64,000 bases of DNA from Aureococcus anophagefferens (taxonomy: Eukaryota > Sar > Pelagophyceae > Pelagomonadales > Pelagomonadaceae): assembly GCF_000186865.1 (NCBI RefSeq), contig NW_008705586.1, forward strand, positions 278,802 to 342,801, read 5' to 3'. A program made the translations under genes and the position numbers. The notes under the pieces were generated by a model. That model had not been told where the DNA came from, searched no databases, and saw only the letters and a program-made list of their open reading frames with translations. The first letter of the stretch is position 1, and every line of letters starts with the position of its first letter. Shown one piece after another: positions 7,880 to 17,800 of the stretch.

Positions 7880-8836
7880 ACGCGCGCGTCCCGCGCCAGC
7901 TCGCGCGCGACGTCGGCCTCGAAGCGCGCGAGCACGCGCGCCCAGACGCGCTCGTCCGCGTCGTCGACCCAGCCCCGGAGCTCCGCCTCGGGCCAGGGCG
8001 AGTCGCGCTGGGCGTGGGACCGGTCGACGGGGAAGGCGCGCGGCGCCCCGCCGAAGCGCCGGTGGAAGAGGCACCGCGACGCGTTGTACGCCTCCAGCAG
8101 CCCGACGAAGCCGAGCGCGCCGACGCGGTCGCCCGCGCGCGCGACGAAGCCGGCGTCGACGCGCGCCCAGCGGTCGCCGCAGGCGACGCGCGTGCCGTTG
8201 GCCCGCGTCGCGCAGGCGCGGCCGGAGAGCGTCTTCGCGTAGCGCGCGCCCACGCCGGGCGCCGACGCGAAGGCCGCGGCGTCGGCCGCGCGCCGCACGG
8301 CCCGCCGCCACTCGCCGTCGCGCCTGTTGCCCGTCGTCGCCGTCTTCTGCTCGCCGCCCCACAGGTGGCGGTCGAAGTGGAACGCCGAGAGGCTCCGCTG
8401 GGACGGCGCGCGGAAGACCGCGGCGACCTACCGCGCGCGACGATGACCATCGGTCGTGGTCGCAGGAGGACTCCGGCGGCGAGCGGCGGCGTCGTCGGTC
8501 CGCGCGTAGAGCGGCGCGTGGCGACCTAAAGCGGGTGTTTTCGCCGACCTAAACAGAGGGTCGCGTCGAGCGCGAGACGCCGGCGCCGAGCCCCAGGCCG
8601 CGAGCGCGAGGTAGACGTTGCGCGCGTCGGCGAGCGAGAAGTTGTGGGCCCGCTTGCAGCGGCGCTGGGCGACGCGCGCGAGCACGGGCATGTCAAGTGC
8701 TGGGTTCACGGTTTCGCGGTCCGCGACGTGCTCGGCCGCGGTGCCCCGCGACGGCCCGCCGAGGTAGAGGTCGCCGTCGAGGGAGCGGCAGCCGTGGTGC
8801 AGCACCGTGTTGCCAAAGGCGCTCCCGCACTTGGGC
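7876..8836 (-). CDS. Sulfotransferase-like protein, at least two exons, 5' exon not placed
   Basis: The downstream exon (about 8430-7876) is open from a candidate acceptor TAG at 8431-8433. It carries AVFRAPSQRSLSAFHFDRH, which resembles the 3'-phosphosulfate binding segment (RxPxxRxxSxY) of sulfotransferases, and ends in ELARDARV. An upstream exon begins at 8836 after a textbook acceptor (minus-strand CTTGTCCTGCCCAG) and reads PKCGSAFGNTVLHHGC, the PAPS-binding PKCGS/T loop. It continues through FSLADARNVYLALAAWG. The two exons must be joined between about 8430 and 8570, but I could not fix the donor. A further 5' exon is needed; the minus-strand hydrophobic start near 9242 (MAAVANAAVLARCVV) is a candidate signal peptide. 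Substrate unknown, presumably Golgi-lumenal. Confidence 0.55.
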
Positions 8837-9476
8837 CTGGGCAGGACAAGAGTGCGAAATTCCCAACTTCAAAGGCTCCTCTCTCGGCCATTTTCCGCTC
8901 GTTTCGGCTGATTTTTGGACGAGCGATCATGTCTCGGAACGGTCTCGAAGCGTGAATGCTTTTCCCAGCACGCGCGCGCGTGGAACACTCACGTTGAAGC
9001 GACGTTGAATCACCCGTGTCCTCCTGACTTCGCGCGCAACCGGCGCACGGCGCGGCGCGACTCCGGAACGGGATCCGCGGCGAGCAGAGAGCGGCCTCGC
9101 CGCCGGAGCGCAAGGACTGTAAAATGCGCGCGAGTTTCGCGCGGTTCGCTGTTGCGAGCCGCGTCGCATCTGCCGCGATGGACGGCAGCACCAACGCGAC
9201 GACGCAGCGCGCAAGCACGGCCGCATTCGCCACTGCTGCCACAAAATTTACACAAAGTCAACTCGCCTCGTAGCGCCTCGTTGTAAACAGCGCTCGGCGC
9301 AGCCGCGCACGACCTAGCTCGCGTCCGTGATGTTCCCGCTGGATGCGCACATCATTCCATGCTCCACGCGCTTGCGCTTACCTCAAGGTGCGCGTTGTTG
9401 CTGAGATGTTGCTGTCTGTGAAAATCGCATCTCCGCAGCAAGCAACCCTGCCGAGCTCCACGCGTGCGCTGCTCCG
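8837..9476. other. 640-bp interval, probable 5' exon and promoter of the split sulfotransferase-like gene
   Basis: No complete gene is seen. On the minus strand a short frame starting at 9242 begins with a hydrophobic stretch that could encode a signal peptide for the downstream sulfotransferase exons. The rest is less GC-rich than the coding regions. It also serves as upstream region of the metacaspase gene. Confidence 0.4.
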
Positions 9477-10898
9477 ATGAGCTACGCCATGATGCCGCTC
9501 CCGCCGGGCTGGGAGGAGAAGCGCGACCCCACCGGCAAGAGCTACTTTGTGGACCACAACACGCACACGACGTCCTGGACGCGGCCCGCCGCCGCCGCGC
9601 CGCCGCAGCCGCCGGCGCGCCCCGCCTACGCGCAGCCCGTGCAAGCGGCGCCGCTGCCGCCCGGCTGGGAGGAGAAGCGCGACCCCACCGGCAAGAGCTA
9701 CTTTGTGGACCACAACACGCACACGACGTCGTGGACGCGGCCCCAGGCGCCGCCGCGGCCGGCGGCGGCGCCGCAGCAGCCGATGGTCGTCCAGTCGTGG
9801 GCCGCGCAGCCGAACCCGGCGGCCGCGCAGGCCCTGCCCGCGCCGCCGGGCCAGCCCATGGTCGTCCAGTCCTGGGCCGCGCCGGCCGCGGCCGCGCCGA
9901 TCATGCCGTCGGGCACGCGCAAGGCCCCGCTCAGCGTCCTGTGGCCGTGACGATTTTCGAGAGATTTTGACCGGAGGAGAAATCGTGACCGACATGCCTG
10001 GTAGGCCCTGCTCGTCGGCTGCAACTACCCCGGGAGCTCCGCGGAGCTCCGCGGCTGCGTCAACGACGTGCTGCGCATGCGCGCGCTCCTCCTGGGCCAG
10101 GGCTTCCCCGAGCAGCAGATCGTGATCCTCCGCGACGACCGCGGCGGCCAGCAGCGGCCGACGCGGCGCGCGATCACCGAGGGCCTGCGCTGGCTCGCGG
10201 CCGGCGCGGGCCGCGGCGACAGCCTCTTCTTCCACTTCAGCGGCCACGGGTCCCAGGAGCGGGACCGCACGGGCGACGAGGCCGACGGCTACGACGAGAC
10301 CATCGTGCCCTGCGACTACAAGTCCGCGGGCCAGATCACGGACGACGAGCTCCACGCGATCCTCGTGCGGCCCTTACCGGACGGCGCGCGGCTCACGTCG
10401 ATCATGGACTGCTGCCACAGCGGCACGGGCCTCGACCTGCCCTACTGCTTCACGCCGGGCCGGGGCTGGCAGACCGACGACGTGCCGTGCTTCTCCCGCG
10501 GCGACGTGCAGCTGTTCTCGGGCTGCGAGGACGACCAGTGCTCCGCGGACACGTACGCGAACGCGGCGGCCGGCGGCGCGATGACGAACGCCTTCCTCAA
10601 GGCGCTCGCGGAGAACCCCATGCCGCTCTACCCGGACTTCCTCACCGCGCTCCACCGGGAGCTGCGGCGCAAGGGCTTCAAGCAGAAGCCGCAGCTGAGC
10701 TCGTCGCAGCGCTTCGACCTGAACCAGCGCGTCTTCTCGCTCACGGAGGGCTTCATCCCGAACTCGAACCAGACCATCGGCCGCCGGCCGGGCATGCGCC
10801 GGAAGAAGAGCCGCCGCCGCGGCCGCGGCGCGGGCGTCGGCATGGAGACCATGCTCGCCGCCGGGATCGGCGCGGCCGTGCTGTCGTCCTTGTTTTAA
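9477..10898 (+). CDS. Type I metacaspase with two N-terminal WW domains, two exons
   Basis: Exon 1 is 9477-9935, exon 2 is 10005-10898, about 450 residues. Exon 1 encodes two WW domains, each [20 protein letters not shown]...TSWTRP, then two [10 protein letters not shown] repeats. The frame then reads [17 protein letters not shown] across the intron, the normal entry to a metacaspase p20 domain. Exon 2 has the catalytic histidine in HFSGHGSQ and the catalytic cysteine in [11 protein letters not shown]. It also has the p10-like part [16 protein letters not shown]. It ends in a basic stretch [13 protein letters not shown] and a hydrophobic tail [18 protein letters not shown], which may anchor it to a membrane. 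Metacaspases are Ca2+-dependent Arg/Lys proteases in stress and cell death. The WW pair should bind proline motifs and replaces the usual Pro-rich or zinc-finger prodomain. Confidence 0.88.
9507..9743 (+). repeat. Near-identical 81-bp duplication encoding the two WW domains
   Basis: Bases 9507-9587 and 9663-9743 differ at one position only (a synonymous TCC/TCG serine codon). The WW unit was duplicated recently or the copies are kept alike by gene conversion. Confidence 0.9.
9936..10004 (+). other. Intron of the metacaspase gene, 69 nt, GT-AG
   Basis: The donor is GTCCTG after AGC and the acceptor is CTGGTAG before GCCCTGCTC. Both junctions are phase 0, and unspliced reading stops at 9948-9950. 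The 3' end (ATCGTGACCGACATGCCTGGTAG) closely matches the first intron of the GT90 gene. Confidence 0.8.
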
Positions 10899-10906
10899 AA
10901 AGAACA

Positions 10907-12442
10907 TTACGCGTCGAAGAGGGGACTCTTGACGACGGGCGCGCCGCCGCCGCCGCCGGGCCTCCCGACGACGTCCCTCGTCGACGCCGTCCGCGCCCAG
11001 GCCGGCGGGATCGGTCGCCGTCGCGCGTCGCCCTCGTCCTCCGGCGGCGCTGTCTCCGGCGGTGGGGCCTCGTCGTCCTCCGCTGGTGCCGCCTCGTCCC
11101 CCTCGCCGACGGCCTCGAGGCGGCCGGAGGAGAATTCGGACTCCTCGCGCGGGAAGACGTCGTCGAGGTCGACGCCGATGGACGGCGGCCGCGGCGCGGC
11201 GCCGTCGTCGTCCCGCGGCGGCGCGGCGCCGCCGGCCGCCGCCGCCGCCGCGCGGTCCCGGTCCGCGTCCGCGTCGATGTCCGTCTCGGACGCCGACGAC
11301 GCCGTCGCGGCGCGGCCCACGGCCTGGAGCATCTCGAGGCCCGTCGCCTGGACCTTCAGGAGCTGGCGCAGCACGAAGGAGCCGCGGCGCGGTTCGCCGC
11401 TGATCTCCCGCGAGACCCGCTCGTCGTCGCGGGCGAGCATGCCCTTGGACTGGAGGAAGATGAGCGAGTTGACGAGGCCCTGGAGGCGGTAGCAGATCGC
11501 GTGGCACATCGTGAGCCAGAGCGGCGACGCGTAGGACGGCGCGATGACCTGGCTCAGGCGCCGCGCCGTCGGGAAGATCCAGATGAGGACCATGGCGATG
11601 GAGTAGTAGCTGAGCGTCGTCACGAGGTTCACGCGCGCCTGCTCGGAGTGGCTCCGCGGGCTCGCCGCCGCGGCGCCGCTGAAGCTGAAGCGGCTGAAGC
11701 GCCGGTTCAGCCTCGGCGTCCGCGGCGTGCCGTCGCGCCAGGGCGCCAGGGTCACGTTGCGCTCGATGGTCCGCTGGTGCGCGTCGAGGTGGCGCTTCGT
11801 CGAAACGTAAAAGACGCAGATGACGATGATGCAGACCCAGAGCGGCGTGTAGAACGTCGTGTAGGGCCAGTGCGTCCGCAGCGCCCAGCCCTTGAGCCAG
11901 CACCAGTGGCCGTCGGTGCCGATGATCTCGCGCGTCGCGATGAGCGGCGGCGCGACGCTGAAGGCCACGCAGACGACGTAGGCGCCGGCGATGGCCGCGT
12001 CGAGGCCGCGCGCGTCCGGGATCACCCCCTCGAGCCGCAGCGCGCGGCGGATGCCGATCGAGGGCTCCCCGCGGCGCCGCGGCGACCGCCGGCCGGACAC
12101 CAGCGCCCAGGCGTAGACCATGGACACGGCCGAGATGGCCGCGGACGCGAGGTAGAACAGGTTCGTGCCCACGCTCGGCACGACGCAGCCGATCGCGGGC
12201 GACGCGAGGTTCGAGAGGTCCGAGACGCTGGAGAAGAAGTCCGTGAGGAACGTATGGAACAGGAGCACGTTCCGGGGCTTCGAGCGCTCCTTCTTCGGGC
12301 TGCAGAGGATGTAGACGACGACCCGCACGGACGCGAGCAGGGACAGCGTCGAGCAGGTCACGGAGGCGGCGTCGACGACGCTCAAGCTCAAGGGCAGCTC
12401 CCGGTCGGGACGGCTCGTGACCTCGAGCTTCGGCACGCCCAT
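10907..12442 (-). CDS. Seven-transmembrane receptor, cAMP-receptor-like (class E GPCR)
   Basis: 511 residues, one exon. Seven hydrophobic helices fall between about residues 18 and 320. After helix 4 comes GTDGHWCWLKGW, the CW motif in extracellular loop 2 typical of Dictyostelium cAMP-receptor-like GPCRs. It is followed by YTPLWVCIIVICVFYVSTKR (helix 5), a long third intracellular loop rich in Arg/Ser, WIFPTARRLSQVIAP (helix 6) and NSLIFLQSKGML (end of helix 7, NSxxF...G). The 180-residue cytoplasmic tail is acidic and Pro-rich, with many Ser/Thr. It should couple to heterotrimeric G proteins; the ligand is unknown. It is convergent with the metacaspase gene, with only 8 bp between the stops. 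Confidence 0.8.
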   Translation of the reverse strand: MGVPKLEVTSRPDRELPLSLSVVDAASVTCSTLSLLASVRVVVYILCSPKKERSKPRNVLLFHTFLTDFFSSVSDLSNLASPAIGCVVPSVGTNLFYLASAAISAVSMVYAWALVSGRRSPRRRGEPSIGIRRALRLEGVIPDARGLDAAIAGAYVVCVAFSVAPPLIATREIIGTDGHWCWLKGWALRTHWPYTTFYTPLWVCIIVICVFYVSTKRHLDAHQRTIERNVTLAPWRDGTPRTPRLNRRFSRFSFSGAAAASPRSHSEQARVNLVTTLSYYSIAMVLIWIFPTARRLSQVIAPSYASPLWLTMCHAICYRLQGLVNSLIFLQSKGMLARDDERVSREISGEPRRGSFVLRQLLKVQATGLEMLQAVGRAATASSASETDIDADADRDRAAAAAAGGAAPPRDDDGAAPRPPSIGVDLDDVFPREESEFSSGRLEAVGEGDEAAPAEDDEAPPPETAPPEDEGDARRRPIPPAWARTASTRDVVGRPGGGGGAPVVKSPLFDA

Positions 12443-12455
12443 GGCCTAGCGGCCT

Positions 12456-12540
12456 CTCACGGCTCTAAAACTGTTACCCCATTACACTGCTCTAAAACTG
12501 TTGCCATAGGCTGCCCCATTACACTGCTCCAAAACTGGCT
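12456..12540. repeat. Short AT-richer direct repeats upstream of the glycosyltransferase
   Basis: Three copies of a GCTCYAAAACTG core occur, near 12463, 12488 and 12525; the first two extend to CTGTT. They are separated by two copies of CCCCATTACACT. The composition is clearly lower in GC than the surroundings. The block lies between divergent genes (GPCR and GT4) and could be a shared promoter element or a decayed repeat. Confidence 0.7.
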
Positions 12541-12600
12541 TCCAACATGTTACGCCTCAATTTGCATTCAACACCTTGGAGTCGCCTATGAAGGCCGGCT

Positions 12601-14673
12601 ATGGCCAGCTTTAAGGATTTTGTCAAGCAGCGGCGAGCTGGCGCCGGCAACCCGAAGCACGCCATCGCGAGCAGCCCCGCCGCGCCGCCGCCGCCACCGG
12701 CGCCGAAGCGTCCACCGAGCGATGCGGGATCCGGGGCAGCCCAGCTGACGCCGGGGCAGCGGACGCTCGCGGAGGCGAGCGAGCGCGGCAAGGCGCTCCT
12801 GCAGTGGACGCCGGCGGCCTTCGAGCCGGCCGTCGTCGTCGACGCGGCGCCGCGAACCCAGAAGCGGACCGCGCCGAGAACCGGCGAGTCGTGCTTCTTC
12901 GCCGAGGCCGCCGCCGCCGCGCGCGACGCGAGGGCAAAGCGCTGGCGGTGCCTGCACTCCGGCTGCCGCTGCGACGCCTTCGACTGCGGTCCGACGCCGG
13001 GCACGCACTGGTGGGCGCGGAAATGCGCGCGCTGCGGCCACGCGCGCGAGTGCCACGTGTCCGATCTGCCGATGGCGAGCACGACGGCGTCGGAGGCGGA
13101 TCCGTCGAAACGGCCGCGCGTGCTCCTCGTCTGCCACGAGGTCTACTTCAAGGACGCCGTCTGCGCGTCCGGCGCGGAGCGGGCGACGACGGCGGATTTC
13201 GGCGACGTGCCCACGGGCGCGCTCTTCGTGTCCTGGGCGCTCATCCTCTACCTGAGCCACCGCTTCGAGTTGACCATCGTCGCGACGGACGGCGACCGGC
13301 GGGGCCACGACGTCGACGACCGGGAACCCTCCGTGCTCCACGCGGACAGCGACGCCTACGCGCCGTCGAGCGCGACGCCCGCGAAGCTCCGCGCGCTCCG
13401 CGGCGGGCAGGACGCGGTCCGGGCCGCCGTGGACCACTGGCGCGGGTGCTTCGACGCCGTCTTCGCGAGTGACATCTGCGCGGACACGACGGGCCCGGCG
13501 CTCCTCGCGGGCTGCCCGCGGGCCTACGCGATGGTCAACACGTACAGCGAGCTGCCCTACGGCCCCTTCTTCGCGGAGAAGCAAACCACCAAGCGCCGCG
13601 AATACCTCGAAAAGCTCGAGCTCCTCTGCCCGAGCGCGGCGCTGGCGAACTACTGCCGGCGCCACGGCCGCGGCGCGCTGCGGGCCTCTTGCGTATATTA
13701 CGCGGACTACGATTACTACGCTCCCACACCTCCCAAACCCCCCGACGACGTCCCGCCCAAACCGCGCTTCGACGTCCTCGTCGTCTCCGCCTGCGGGCCC
13801 AAGGGCCTTGCGGTCCTGCTGCCCATCTTCCGGGCGCTGCCGAAATACACCTTTGCCTGCGTGGCGACGAAATGGATGGACCCGTCGACGCGGTTCTGCC
13901 TCCGCGCGGAGCCCAACGTCGCCGTCGTCGCCGCGACGCCGAACCGCGCGGGGCTCTACGCCCTGGCCCGGGTCCTCCTGGCGCCGTCGCTCTGGCCCGA
14001 GGCCTACGGCATCGTCGCGACGGAGGCCGGCCTCTACGGCCTGCCGTGCGTGTCGTCGGACTCCGGCGGCCTGCCCGAGGCGAACCCCGTGCCCTCCCTG
14101 GCCGCGAAGACGAGAATCGTCCACGACATGCTCCGCTCCGAGATCCGCCACGGCACGTCGCTCGGCGACGAGGAGGACGACTGGGCGGCCGCGGCGACCG
14201 ACTGGCCCGACGTCAACGACGTGGACCCGCAGCGGCCCCCGGCCCGCTGGGCGTGGAAGGCGAACGCCAAACGGCGCGGCGCGGGCCACGACTACGACGT
14301 CCACGACGCGCTCCAGGCCGCCCTCGCCTTCGGGACGTTCTCGGGCCCGACGGCGGCCGCGGCGGAGAAGTTCCTCCGCGTCGCGGAGCTAAAACGGACC
14401 CTCGGCACGCTCCAGGCCGGCGAGAAGGCCTTCGAGACGCAGCTCGCGGCGTTCCTCGACGGGTCCTTCCGCGCCGCCTACGACCGGGGCGTCGCCGACG
14501 TGTCGCGCCTCTTCGCGGTCGCGACGGAAGACGAGGCGCGGCCCTTCCTCGACAAGCTCGCGCCCCTCCTCGAGGACGCCGCCCACTACGCCGCCATGCG
14601 CCGGCAGGCCATCGACGGCGCGCGGGCCCACGTGCGGGACCGCGCGGGCAAGCTCGACGGCCTCGTCTCGTAA
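12601..14673 (+). CDS. GT4-type glycosyltransferase with N-terminal zinc-ribbon-like segment
   Basis: 690 residues. Residues 1-115 start MASFKDFVKQRR and are Pro/Ala-rich. Residues 116-150 form a compact Cys/His block (WRCLHSGCRCDAF, THWWARKCARCGHAREC), likely a zinc-binding knuckle. From about residue 160 a GT-B fold follows: RVLLVCHEVYF, then GALFVSWALILYLSHRFELTIV. The C-terminal lobe has VLLAPSLWPEAYGIVATEAGLYGLPCVSSDSGGLPE, which contains the E-x7-E-type motif of retaining GT4 enzymes. It should transfer a sugar from a nucleotide-sugar donor; acceptor unknown. No signal peptide is visible, so action in the cytosol is likely. The zinc segment ahead of a GT-B domain is unusual. Confidence 0.75.
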   Translation: MASFKDFVKQRRAGAGNPKHAIASSPAAPPPPPAPKRPPSDAGSGAAQLTPGQRTLAEASERGKALLQWTPAAFEPAVVVDAAPRTQKRTAPRTGESCFFAEAAAAARDARAKRWRCLHSGCRCDAFDCGPTPGTHWWARKCARCGHARECHVSDLPMASTTASEADPSKRPRVLLVCHEVYFKDAVCASGAERATTADFGDVPTGALFVSWALILYLSHRFELTIVATDGDRRGHDVDDREPSVLHADSDAYAPSSATPAKLRALRGGQDAVRAAVDHWRGCFDAVFASDICADTTGPALLAGCPRAYAMVNTYSELPYGPFFAEKQTTKRREYLEKLELLCPSAALANYCRRHGRGALRASCVYYADYDYYAPTPPKPPDDVPPKPRFDVLVVSACGPKGLAVLLPIFRALPKYTFACVATKWMDPSTRFCLRAEPNVAVVAATPNRAGLYALARVLLAPSLWPEAYGIVATEAGLYGLPCVSSDSGGLPEANPVPSLAAKTRIVHDMLRSEIRHGTSLGDEEDDWAAAATDWPDVNDVDPQRPPARWAWKANAKRRGAGHDYDVHDALQAALAFGTFSGPTAAAAEKFLRVAELKRTLGTLQAGEKAFETQLAAFLDGSFRAAYDRGVADVSRLFAVATEDEARPFLDKLAPLLEDAAHYAAMRRQAIDGARAHVRDRAGKLDGLVS

Positions 14674-14724
14674 AGTTTGGCTTCACTTTGACAATACAAA
14701 CAATACACAAACGGAAAGTTTACT

Positions 14725-14762
14725 CAAGGGGATCTTCAAGTAGATACTTGAAGATCCCCTTG
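14725..14762. repeat. Perfect inverted repeat: 18-bp arms, 2-nt spacer
   Basis: Left arm 14725-14742 (CAAGGGGATCTTCAAGTA), right arm 14745-14762, spacer GA. It would form a strong hairpin in DNA or RNA and sits about 50 bp after the glycosyltransferase stop codon and 110 bp before the next gene on the same strand. Its composition is less GC-rich than the flanking genes. It may be a 3' UTR structure or the remnant of a tiny mobile element. Confidence 0.9.
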
Positions 14763-14874
14763 GTTTACTTGCCCGCAGGCGTCTCATGCTCGGGCGAGAT
14801 GATGACGAGATAAAAATCAGCGGGATTTCGGGCAGCATGAGCGCGCTGGCGAGCCACCCCGACCCGACCGCGAG

Positions 14875-17800
14875 ATGACGTGGGCGCGCGTTGCCATCGC
14901 GGCGGCGGCCCTCGCCGCGGGCTGCGGGGCGGCCACGGAGACGTCCGGCTCCTTCGACGACGTCCGGGCGCTCCTGGACGCCGGCGGCGACGTCGACTGG
15001 TACGTGAGCTCCCGCATCGTCTTCCCCGAGGCGCTCGCCGTCTCGGCGCAAGCGCTGCGGGTCTTCGGGTCCGGCGGCGCCGCGCTCGACGGGGGCGGCG
15101 CGGCCCAGCTCTTCGCGGTCGACGGCGGGCACCTCGCCGTGTCCGGCGCCGCGCTCGAGCGCGCGCGCGCCGCGAGCGGCGGCGCCGCGGCCCTGGGAGG
15201 CAACTCCACGGCGACGTTCGCCGACTGCGCCTTCCGCGACGTCGCCGCGGACGGCTGGGGCGGCGCGGTCTTCGCCGACGGCGGCGCCGTCGTCGTCGCG
15301 AACTGCTCCTTCGCGCGGTGCGCCGCGAACCTCGGCGGCGCCGTCGCGCTCGCCGGCGGCGCGTCCGCGGCCATCTCGGGCTCCCGCTTCTCCAACAACT
15401 CCGCCGCGTCCGCGGGCGGCGCGCTCGCGACGTCGCTCGCGGGGGCCGTGGCGGTCGACGCGACCGTCTTCGAGTCGAACGCCGCGATGCTCGGCGGCGC
15501 GGTGTCCCTCGACCGGACGCCCATCGACACGGTCGCCGCGAACTGCGCCTTCGCGGACAACTTCGCCTACTACGGCGGCGCCGTGGCCGTGGCCGTGTCG
15601 GGCACCTTCGCGGCGGCGGCGTCGACGTTCGACGGCAACGCCGCCGCGTTCGGGGCCGCGTTCGCGCTCTACGAGGCCGCCGCGGAGCCCGTCGTCACCG
15701 TGCGGCTCGACAACGACACGCGCGTGCGAAATAACCGGGCCAGCCTCTGCGGCGGCGCCGCCATGGTCATCCAGCGCCTCGCGGGCACCGTCTTCGACGG
15801 CGGCGGCGCGGCCTTCGTCGACAACGGCTCCGACGGCGACGGCGGCGCGTTCTGCGTGCTCGGCGGCGCGGTCCACGACGGGACCATCGCCAACGTGGCC
15901 ATCTCCGGCTCGAGCGCCGGCGCCAAGGGCGGCGCCGTCTTCGTCAACGACGACTCCGGCGTCTCCCTCGCGAACGTGACGTCCGACGGCAACGGCGCGC
16001 GCGACGGCGCGCTCGTCTACGTCTCCGCGCGGTCCGCGGTCGCCCTGGCCGGCGTCGTCTCTCGAAACGACGTCGCCGACGTCGCGGGCGTCGTCTACGT
16101 CGAGCGCGCGAGCGTCCTCGACGCCGACGACCTGCGCGTGTCGGACGCGACGACGGGCTCCGGCGCGGTCGTCGTCGACGAGGCGGAGCGCGTCGCCGTG
16201 CGGAACGCGACCTTCGCGCGCTGCACGCGCTCCGACCGGGGCCTCACGACGACGGCAGGCGCTATCTACGGCGCCGTCTTCGACGTCTTCGACGCGGGCG
16301 ACGTGAGCCTCCGCGACGTGTCCGTGTCCGAGAGCAGAGGCGGCCCCGCGTTCCGCGCGGCCGCGGCCGTCGTCGACCTCGACAACGTCGTCGTCGCGGA
16401 CGCCCAGGGGGACACGGGCGCCGCCCTCTACCTCGCGGACCGGACCCGCGTGACCCTGCGCGGCTGCACCTTCGAGGACAACGCCGCCACCGTCCACGGC
16501 GGCGCGGCCGCGCTCTTCGGCGCGTCGAAGATCGTGAGCCGCGGGGCCAACGGCTTCTGGGGCAACGACGCCGGCGGCCGCGGCGGCGCCTTCTACCTCG
16601 CCGAAGCCTCGGAGGTCAAGGCCCGCCACGACGCCGTCGCCGAGGCGCCGGCGCCGTCCAAGGGCCGGTCGCGCAACTCGGCCGGCCGCGGCGGCGACTT
16701 CGCGTGGGTCGACGCCACGACCGTCGGGAGCGTCGACGTGTTGCGCGCCTGGCCCGGCGGCAACGCCACGCGCGCCCTCGCCACGGGCGTCGCGTCCGTC
16801 GCGGCGACCTACGGGGGAACCTCGGAGAAGCCGGGCTGGCCCTTCGGAGCCTCCTTGACGTTATCCTTCGTCGACCTCTTCGGCGAGCCCATTTTAGGCG
16901 TCCAGGCCTACGCGGGCTTCACGACGGTCGGCAACGCGACGTTCGTGCAGTCGAACAAGCGCGTCCTCGGCGACGCGCCCTCGGTGTCCTGGTCCCCGTC
17001 GCAGGGCGACCAGATGGCCGTCATCGCGGAGTACGGGTCGCCGAGCGTCGCGCTCCGCGGCGAGCTCATCGTCGACGACGCCGGCGACGCCTACGACTCC
17101 ACGACGACGACGCTGACGGCGGACGTCGTCGTCGCCCTCGACCCCTGCTTCCCGGGCGAGACGCTCGTCGAGGCGAGCCAGCACTGCGAGCCGTGCGCGG
17201 CCGGGACCTACTGGCGCGGCGCGAGCCTCGGCGCCTGGGACGCGGGCGGCGCCTGCCACGAATGCCCGAGGGGGTTCTATTGCGAGGCGGAGGGCCTCGC
17301 GCTCGGCGATCTGCGCGTCGAGAGCGGCTGGTTCCGCTTCGAGGCGAGCGCCGAGGTCGCCTACCGCTGCGCGAGCGGGCACGACGGCTGCGCGGGCGTC
17401 CGCAACGGCACGGGCGACGAGGCGCTCTGCGCGGACGGCTACGTCGGCGCCGTCTGCGGCGCCTGCGAGCGCAGGCACGTCGCGTCGGTGGACTCGCGCG
17501 CGCGCCTCGCGTGCGCCGGCTGCCGCCTGGACGTGTCCTGGGAGGTCGCCGTCGCGTTGTTCGGCGGCGCGTTCCTCGCCTTCCTCGGCGCGCTCCTCTG
17601 GCTCCTCCTCTCGCCGCGCGGCGAGGAGCTGCTCCTCCTCTTCTTCGACACGCGCGGCGGCGCGGCCGACGACGTCACGGGCATGCTCCACCTGGACAAG
17701 AACACGCCCGCGCCGGCGAACGAGCACGACCGGAAGAAGCAGAAGTTCGCGGCGCTCGTCGTCAAGGCCAAGGCGCTGTCGTCCTTCTTCCAGCTCATCG

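Noticed and set aside
10005..10898. Metacaspase as a separate gene starting at the ATG near 10077
   Set aside because: That start would remove [10 protein letters not shown] and the first strand of the catalytic domain, which are encoded just upstream and join in frame to the WW exon.
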